From DAOVDI01 sp965373045 (GTDB taxonomy: Bacteria > Acidobacteriota > Aminicenantia > Aminicenantales > Aminicenantaceae), in contig CBDVEQ010000162.1 of NCBI GenBank assembly GCA_965373045.1, positions 1-5,878 of the forward strand: 5,878 nucleotides of DNA, in the 5' to 3' direction. The notes under the pieces were generated by a model, which was not told the DNA's origin, ran no database searches, and saw only the letters and a program-made list of their open reading frames with translations. This document shows positions 1-4,113 of the stretch, one piece after another (position 1 is the first letter of the stretch; each line of letters opens with the position of its first letter). Both the position numbers and the translations under genes were made by a program.

Positions 1-156
1 AAGATCTCAGTGGACCCTGATACAAATAAATTGATGATGATTTTTTCCCATACAGAACAAAAAGCTCCACGGCCTCAGGACATAATCAAAGCTCTTCTTC
101 CGATAGAAAACCCTGTTTATATCATGGTGCGTGAAAAGATCATACTGAAAACATGA
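1..156 (+). CDS. C-terminal end of a gene, possibly a radical-SAM-linked (DUF2344/TIGR03936-like) domain
   Basis: Frame 1 is open from the window edge to a TGA at 154-156 and gives the last 51 residues of a protein whose start lies outside. The fragment reads ISVDPDTNKLMMIFSH, then KAPRPQDIIKALL, then ends VREKIILKT. A beta-strand followed by a 'PRPQDIIKALL' helix and a final 'I.VREKIIL' strand resembles the C-terminus of DUF2344 (TIGR03936) domains, which in deltaproteobacteria are often fused behind a B12-binding radical SAM protein. That match comes from memory of the family pattern and rests on few residues. No catalytic motif is visible. The next gene starts 162 bases downstream behind its own promoter, so this gene is probably a separate transcription unit. 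I am fairly sure it is coding and unsure of the family. Confidence 0.5.
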   Translation, partial: KISVDPDTNKLMMIFSHTEQKAPRPQDIIKALLPIENPVYIMVREKIILKT

Positions 157-257
157 TGCATCAAACTGGATTATTCACAAAAACTTATATAAGGTTATTG
201 GCAATTTTTATGAATAGTACAGGTTAAAAACTTTTATAAATAATTCAAGGTATTTGC

Positions 258-286
258 TTGACCAAATTTTCCACAAATAATATTAT
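258..286 (+). promoter_or_regulatory. Sigma-70-type promoter of the acyl-CoA dehydrogenase gene
   Basis: TTGACC (258-263) and TATTAT (281-286) are separated by exactly 17 bases. Each matches five of six consensus positions. Transcription would start near 293, giving a leader of about 26 bases before the GTG at 319. The whole 157-318 gap is AT-rich, and this is the best promoter in it. The -10 box is overlapped by two perfect small palindromes, ATAATATTAT (277-286) and TATGCATA (284-291). These could be operator elements or just AT-rich sequence. Confidence 0.6.
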
Positions 287-307
287 GCATATCACAATGC
301 TCAAATT

Positions 308-313
308 AGGAGG
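308..313 (+). promoter_or_regulatory. Shine-Dalgarno site deciding the GTG start at 319
   Basis: A perfect AGGAGG lies five bases before a GTG codon at 319-321. It supports this non-ATG start. The resulting N-terminus, MIDFDLTEEQ, is the usual beginning of acyl-CoA dehydrogenases. Confidence 0.8.
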
Positions 314-318
314 ACACA

Positions 319-1467
319 GTGATAGATTTTGATTTAACTGAAGAACAAAAAGCACTGCAGGAAATGGCTCAAGAATTTTCCAAAAAAGAAATGAGGCCTA
401 ATGCTGCAAAATATGATAAGGGGGATGAATGGCCGGAAGAAATCATGCAAGCGGCGTTCAAGGCCGGATTTTTTAGCTGTGAGATTCCTGAAGAGTACGG
501 CGGCATAGGCCTGGGGCATATGGATACAGCCATCATATCTGAAGAGCTTTCATGGGGATGTGCCGGAATGTTTACAACGATCATGGCTACTTCCCTGGCG
601 TTTACTCCTGTAATTCTTTTTGGTACGGATGAGCATAAAAGAAAATATCTGACCCCATTCACCAAAAAGCTTGGTTATGCCGCATTCTGCCTGACAGAAA
701 GAGAAGCTGGGTCGGATGCAGGGGCTTTGAAAACCAAAGCGATAAAAAAAGGGGATGAATATATAATCAATGGTTCCAAGTGCTTTATTACCAATGGCGG
801 CATATCTGATCTTTATGTGGTATTCGCATTGACCAATCCTGAGAAGGGTGCCCGTGGGATGAGCGCCTTTATAGTTCCCAGGAATACCCCAGGTCTCTCT
901 ATAGGGAAGGAAGAAGATAAGATGGGTCATAGAGCTTCAAATACTACAGAGGTTTTTTTCGAAGATGTCAGAATCCCAGCAGAGAACCTCCTTGTAAAAG
1001 AGGGGATGGGATTTGTAATTGCAATGAAAACTCTGGACCAGACGCGTGCCTCTGTGGGAGCTGCGGGGGTCGGTGTGGCGCGGGCAGCTCTTGAGCATGT
1101 GATCGATTATACCAAAACAAGAGTACAGTTCGGAAAGCCAATAGCTCTCCTTCAGAATACAGCCTTTGAGATCGCCAAGATGGCGACCAAGGTGAATGCC
1201 GCCAGGCATCTGGTCTGGCATGCTGCCTGGCTTCTGGATGAAGGGAAATCCTCTGGAAAGGAATCGGCCATGGCAAAATGTTTTGGCTCGGATACCGCAA
1301 TGCAGGTTTCTGTGGATGCTCTGCAGTTGTTCGGAGGATACGGTTACATGAAAGATTATCCTATGGAAAAGCTCGTACGTGATGCCAAGCTTCTTCAGAT
1401 CTATGAAGGGACGAACCAGGTTCAGAATTTAGTTATATCGAGAGAAGTCATAGGTTCTATTAAATAA
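319..1467 (+). CDS. Acyl-CoA dehydrogenase (short-chain/butyryl-CoA dehydrogenase type)
   Basis: This FAD flavoenzyme oxidises an acyl-CoA to the trans-2-enoyl-CoA and normally passes electrons to electron-transferring flavoprotein in the cytoplasm. The 382 residues match the usual length of about 380. The N-terminal helical domain (about 1-120) starts MIDFDLTEEQ. The middle beta domain carries the first family signature, CLTEREAGSDAGA (124-136). The C-terminal helical domain carries RVQFGKP (268-274), the second signature from Q336 to D355 around FGGYGYMKDYPMEK, and IYEGTNQVQ (361-369). E363 sits where short-chain, glutaryl- and butyryl-type enzymes keep their catalytic base, so this is not of the isovaleryl or long-chain type, which place the base elsewhere. 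Substrate cannot be fixed from sequence alone: butyryl-, short branched- or glutaryl-type acyl-CoA are all possible. No etfAB, thiolase or CoA-ligase lies in the window. The start is GTG behind a perfect AGGAGG, with its own promoter. The gene ends one base from the convergent exbD stop. Confidence 0.95.
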   Translation: MIDFDLTEEQKALQEMAQEFSKKEMRPNAAKYDKGDEWPEEIMQAAFKAGFFSCEIPEEYGGIGLGHMDTAIISEELSWGCAGMFTTIMATSLAFTPVILFGTDEHKRKYLTPFTKKLGYAAFCLTEREAGSDAGALKTKAIKKGDEYIINGSKCFITNGGISDLYVVFALTNPEKGARGMSAFIVPRNTPGLSIGKEEDKMGHRASNTTEVFFEDVRIPAENLLVKEGMGFVIAMKTLDQTRASVGAAGVGVARAALEHVIDYTKTRVQFGKPIALLQNTAFEIAKMATKVNAARHLVWHAAWLLDEGKSSGKESAMAKCFGSDTAMQVSVDALQLFGGYGYMKDYPMEKLVRDAKLLQIYEGTNQVQNLVISREVIGSIK

Positions 1468-1468
1468 T

Positions 1469-1861
1469 TTATTCTTCTGTGATGTATTCGGGAATGATAC
1501 CGAGGATTTCTATTCCGGCAGATTTTGCAATATCAATCATTTCAATTACTTTAGCATAAGAAACCTTGGCATAAGCGCGGATAAAGATAGTTTTGTCCGA
1601 TCTTGCAGCATATAAACCAGACAATCTTGACTGTAATGCGTTTAGGGCAATAGGAGGATCCTGATTGATCTTTACAGTGAAGTCTTTTTGCATTGTCAAA
1701 ACTATAAGACCTTGGGGAACTCCGCCTTCATCTGAAGTCGTTTCTGGGAGTTTGACATCAATGCCTTTCTGAACCATAGGGGTGATAACCATAAAAATGA
1801 TGATCAAAACTAACAGGATATCACATAAAGGAACGACATTGGGTTCTGCTGTTATGCTCAT
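1469..1861 (-). CDS. exbD: ExbD/TolR-family biopolymer transport protein, without an adjacent exbB
   Basis: ExbD-type proteins pair with ExbB-type proton channels in the inner membrane and turn proton flow into work on TonB or on envelope partners. The 130 residues have a very short cytoplasmic tail (about 1-10) and one membrane helix (about 12-28). That helix begins PNVVPLCDILLVL, equivalent to the family's 'INVTPxxDVMLVL', with the essential proton-binding aspartate at D14. A periplasmic linker 'MVQKGIDVKLPET' (29-41) follows, then a small alpha/beta periplasmic domain ending EYITEE. The tail before the helix is about 11 residues shorter than in E. coli ExbD (D14 here against D25). A stop codon lies in frame upstream with no earlier ATG, and AAGGAGA (1867-1873) sits about six bases before the ATG, so the start is sound. 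exbB usually lies immediately upstream of exbD. Here the upstream gene is divergent and the downstream gene convergent, so exbD is alone. Its partner must be encoded elsewhere. Confidence 0.9.
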   Translation of the reverse strand: MSITAEPNVVPLCDILLVLIIIFMVITPMVQKGIDVKLPETTSDEGGVPQGLIVLTMQKDFTVKINQDPPIALNALQSRLSGLYAARSDKTIFIRAYAKVSYAKVIEMIDIAKSAGIEILGIIPEYITEE

Positions 1862-1877
1862 ACCAGTCTCCTTATAA

Positions 1878-1908
1878 TTGTCATAATCAGGAAATTATTT
1901 TATGACAA
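1878..1908. promoter_or_regulatory. Perfect 9-bp inverted repeat, candidate operator over the exbD promoter
   Basis: TTGTCATAA (1878-1886) and TTATGACAA (1900-1908) are exact reverse complements separated by 13 bases, so arm centres lie 22 bp or about two helical turns apart. The site covers the exbD -10 box and predicted start point, a typical place for a repressor. A third partial half-site, TTGTCA (1920-1925), overlaps the -35 box. The upper arm should lie outside the exbD transcript, so a DNA-binding site is more likely than an RNA hairpin. It does not resemble a Fur box. The binding protein is unknown. Confidence 0.5.
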
Positions 1909-1926
1909 ATCCTTCTCACTTGTCAA
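1897..1926 (-). promoter_or_regulatory. Sigma-70-type promoter of exbD
   Basis: Read on the minus strand, a perfect TTGACA (1926-1921) is followed after 18 bases by TAAAAT (1902-1897), which matches five of six -10 positions. Transcription would begin near 1890 and leave a leader of about 29 bases before the ATG at 1861. A dedicated promoter fits the lack of an upstream exbB gene. Confidence 0.6.
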
Positions 1927-1934
1927 TGCGAAAG

Positions 1935-1963
1935 TTGATTTTTTTCCATGAGGCATTTATATT
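1935..1963 (+). promoter_or_regulatory. Possible promoter of the TIGR04076-type gene
   Basis: TTGATT (1935-1940) and TATATT (1958-1963) are 17 bases apart, with four of six and five of six consensus matches. Transcription would start near 1970, just before the Shine-Dalgarno site at 1976-1981. This supports translation from 1986 and not from an upstream ATG. The match is moderate and the region is AT-rich. Confidence 0.4.
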
Positions 1964-1975
1964 GAAAGAGATGAA

Positions 1976-1981
1976 AGGAGG
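1976..1981 (+). promoter_or_regulatory. Shine-Dalgarno site deciding the ATG start at 1986
   Basis: AGGAGG, within AAAGGAGG (1974-1981), lies four bases before ATG 1986. The same frame is open back to an ATG at 1902, but that codon has no comparable ribosome-binding site and lies inside the exbD promoter region. Confidence 0.75.
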
Positions 1982-1985
1982 ATCC

Positions 1986-2255
1986 ATGATAGATTTAAAA
2001 GTTGAGGTCACTGAGATCAGGGAGCGCTGCGGAGCAAAGCACAAGGTCGGAGATATTTTTTATATTCGGGGGCAGGGGACCATTGAAATTCCGGATGGGA
2101 AAAAACTCTGTGTATATGCCTTAAACAGCCTGTTTCCTTTTTTAGCAACAAAACAAAGAGAGGACGAGCTTTCCAATGATGATTGGGTAGCTGAAACAGA
2201 ATATCTTTATTGTCCTGATCCTAAAGGGGTCACGTTTAAAATAACCACCTTATAA
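1986..2255 (+). CDS. TIGR04076 family protein, function unknown
   Basis: The 89-residue product begins MIDLKVEVTEIRERC. It shows what I recall as the TIGR04076 pattern: a first strand, then C-x3-H-x-VGD (C15, H19, V21-D23) and FYIRG, then GKKLCVYALNSLFPFL (38-53, with C42), then a C-terminal CPDPKGVTFKI (76-86, with C76). The three cysteines and the histidine stand out and could bind metal or act in redox chemistry, but that is inference. The family is widespread in anaerobic bacteria and archaea and has no established role. No signal peptide or membrane helix is visible, so it should be cytoplasmic. An alternative start at 1902 would add 28 residues that look non-homologous (MTNPSHLSM...). 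Shine-Dalgarno strength and the family start both favour 1986. The gene is divergent from exbD and convergent with the CstA gene, so it is probably monocistronic. Confidence 0.8.
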   Translation: MIDLKVEVTEIRERCGAKHKVGDIFYIRGQGTIEIPDGKKLCVYALNSLFPFLATKQREDELSNDDWVAETEYLYCPDPKGVTFKITTL

Positions 2256-2273
2256 TACCGTTATTCCGCTTGT

Positions 2274-2324
2274 CTCGTTCATCTTGTTTCAATTTCCAGC
2301 ACGAAAGAATGAACAGTGAACGAG
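2274..2324. repeat. Imperfect inverted repeat between convergent genes
   Basis: CTCGTTCA (2274-2281) and TGAACGAG (2317-2324) are perfect complements. After a small bulge, TGTT (2285-2288) pairs with AACA (2312-2315), leaving a loop of about 20 bases. The structure sits 18 bases after the stop of the TIGR04076-type gene and 73 bases beyond the stop of the CstA gene. It might help end one or both transcripts, but neither strand has the U-run of a standard intrinsic terminator directly after the stem. Confidence 0.35.
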
Positions 2325-2383
2325 TGAAAAGATAGAAAAAGAGGGTTCAAGGATTCAAGGGTTCAAGGATTCGAGTGAAAAGA
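2321..2383. repeat. Short tandem repeat flanked by 12-bp direct repeats
   Basis: Four adjacent 8-bp units fill 2343-2374: GGGTTCAA, GGATTCAA, GGGTTCAA, GGATTCGA. They can also be read as a 16-bp unit present twice with one mismatch. The block is bracketed by two exact copies of CGAGTGAAAAGA (2321-2332 and 2372-2383), 51 bp apart. The second copy overlaps the last tandem unit. The cluster lies outside any gene, just beyond the end of the CstA gene. Replication slippage is the simplest explanation. Confidence 0.75.
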
Positions 2384-2397
2384 AAAGATATAAGAAT

Positions 2398-4074
2398 TTA
2401 TTGGGTTCGTGAAGTATTATTCTTTTTCTTGAGATTGAAGAGGATCGTTCTGGCATCATAAACAATGAGCAGGGCAAGAAAAATCAACAGAGTGCAGATA
2501 CCCCCAAGAACGAATTTCGATGATTTGATAAAATGATAACCCTGATAGAAAAGGGCTGCAAGGGTTGTCAACAGCATAAAGTACGCAGGATAGAGAGTAT
2601 ATTTTTTTGGTTTTTTTATCCCAACAAGATAAGAGGTTACAACGATCAATGCAAGCGCCGCTACCAGTTGATTGGATGCGCCGAAAACCGGCCATATGGC
2701 TTTGTAACCCCCTGTTGCCCCTAGAGCGGAAGCAAAGACCAATATAAAAAAAGATGCGATCCAGCGGTTTTTAAAAAGTAAGATTTTTTTCCCCAGAAGT
2801 TCGGATGTGATCAATCGCCCCAATCTGGTGCTTGTATCCAGCGTTGTTAACACAAAAGCATTCAACATCACCATTCCAAAATAAGTCCCCAAAACCGGAG
2901 TGATGACCGGGAGAGAGGATACGAGTTCTCCATACCCGTTGGCAAAGGCTCTGATCGGGTCGTCCAGCTTCAAGATCAGATAATGAAATCCAAGAGGGTT
3001 TGCTGTTTTGGTGGGGTCCCAGATGAGCACACCTGCAGCAATAAAGATCACAAGTCCGGCAAGAGCTGCCTCAAGTACCATAGCTCCGTATCCGATCAGT
3101 CTTCCACTGCTTTCATTGGGAAGTTGTTTAGCGGTCGTTCCTCCGGCTACGATGGAGTGGAATCCGGATATAGCGCCGCAAGCGATAATCACAAACAGCA
3201 TGGGCCAGAGCGGCCCTCCTCTACTGGAAAAGGAAACAAATGCGGGTGCATGAATAGGTGGATGGGTCAGGATCAGACCGATATAGCCTATTACAAGGCC
3301 AAAAAAAAGGATCCATGTGCTGATATAATCCCTGGGCTGCAATAAAAACCAGACTGGAAGAGAAGATGCAAAAAAGCTGTAGATGATCAGTGTAAAAAAC
3401 CAGATTGTTTGTGCGGGAATTCCAAGAACATAGGAAGGAAGTTCTATAGGACAAGCTTTGCCCAGATAGATCAGGAGATAAAGAAGGATCAAAGCAGCTC
3501 CTGTTCCGATCAGAATATTCATTCCTTTTCGATAGATTAGCCAACCGAAAAGCATTGCCATGATGATCAATCCAAAGGTTGGTATCACGATCTCAGGTTG
3601 ATTGACAAGAGTTTTAGAGGCAACAACAGCAAAAACGGCGATGACAAGGGAAAGAGTGAGCCACAAAAATATCGAAAAAATGACTTTTGTCCTTTGCCCC
3701 AGGGTTTTTTCCGATACATCGGCCAGGGAATGTCCTTTGTTTTGGACCGATGTCATAAGGGAGGTGAAGTCGTGGACAGCGCCAATAAAAACACTGCCAA
3801 GAGCGATCCACAACAATGCTCCCAGCCAGCCGAAATATAACACTCCTAACAAAGGGCCCAGGATAGGCCCAGCTCCGGCTATGGATGAGAAATGATGTCC
3901 GAACAGCATGGACTTTTTAGCTGGAGAGTAATCAATGCCGTCTTGAAGCTTATGGGCGGGTGTGATGCGGCTGTTATCGATCCCAATGACTTTTTTTGCG
4001 ATGAAACGGCCATAAATTGCGTAACCGGCAATAAGCCAGGCGATTAATACTGCGGCAATGATCGTTATACTCAT
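2398..4074 (-). CDS. cstA: Carbon starvation protein CstA family transporter (peptide/pyruvate uptake)
   Basis: This is a polytopic inner-membrane transporter. Characterised relatives in E. coli (CstA, BtsT/YjiY) import peptides and pyruvate, with induction on carbon limitation or by pyruvate sensing. The 558 residues include about 14 hydrophobic segments. Family landmarks are present in order: GHHFSSIAGAGPILGP (59-74), HDF (101-103), SGFHSIVAGGTTAKQ (303-317), TLDTSTR (411-417) and FGASNQLVAAL (464-474). It is clearly shorter than the roughly 700-residue E. coli proteins and belongs to the short class common in anaerobes. It ends in a basic tail (NLKKKNNTSRTQ), so nothing suggests damage. 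The start ATG is preceded by GAGGA close to the codon. The gene follows the OPT gene by 39 bases with no obvious promoter between them, so co-transcription is likely. The substrate (peptide, pyruvate or an amino acid) cannot be decided. No sensor kinase or response regulator gene is visible nearby. Confidence 0.93.
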   Translation of the reverse strand: MSITIIAAVLIAWLIAGYAIYGRFIAKKVIGIDNSRITPAHKLQDGIDYSPAKKSMLFGHHFSSIAGAGPILGPLLGVLYFGWLGALLWIALGSVFIGAVHDFTSLMTSVQNKGHSLADVSEKTLGQRTKVIFSIFLWLTLSLVIAVFAVVASKTLVNQPEIVIPTFGLIIMAMLFGWLIYRKGMNILIGTGAALILLYLLIYLGKACPIELPSYVLGIPAQTIWFFTLIIYSFFASSLPVWFLLQPRDYISTWILFFGLVIGYIGLILTHPPIHAPAFVSFSSRGGPLWPMLFVIIACGAISGFHSIVAGGTTAKQLPNESSGRLIGYGAMVLEAALAGLVIFIAAGVLIWDPTKTANPLGFHYLILKLDDPIRAFANGYGELVSSLPVITPVLGTYFGMVMLNAFVLTTLDTSTRLGRLITSELLGKKILLFKNRWIASFFILVFASALGATGGYKAIWPVFGASNQLVAALALIVVTSYLVGIKKPKKYTLYPAYFMLLTTLAALFYQGYHFIKSSKFVLGGICTLLIFLALLIVYDARTILFNLKKKNNTSRTQ

Positions 4075-4113
4075 TGATCCTCAATTTATTATGTGTTGAT
4101 CCAGATATGCAAG
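4075..4113 (-). other. 39-base OPT-CstA intergenic gap, probable operon junction
   Basis: The gap between the OPT stop and the CstA ATG holds the CstA Shine-Dalgarno sequence (GAGG, 4079-4082). It shows no convincing promoter or terminator hairpin. This supports one transcript for both transporters, though a weak internal promoter within the OPT gene cannot be excluded. Confidence 0.55.

Noticed and set aside
156..227. A 23-codon open frame starting at an ATG that overlaps the upstream TGA by one base (TGATG).
   Set aside because: The overlap suggests translational coupling, but there is no Shine-Dalgarno sequence and the peptide has no recognisable features. It is most likely chance.
1902..1985. 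A 28-residue N-terminal extension of the TIGR04076-type gene from an ATG at 1902.
   Set aside because: No ribosome-binding site precedes it, it lies inside the exbD promoter region, and the strong AGGAGG at 1976-1981 points to ATG 1986, which gives the usual family start.
2274..2324. The inverted repeat as a standard rho-independent terminator.
   Set aside because: The loop is long, the stem is interrupted and not GC-rich, and no U-run follows on either strand. It is listed only as an inverted repeat.
2343..2374. The GGTTCAA repeat block as a CRISPR remnant.
   Set aside because: Units are 8 bp and directly adjacent, with no spacers and no cas genes nearby.
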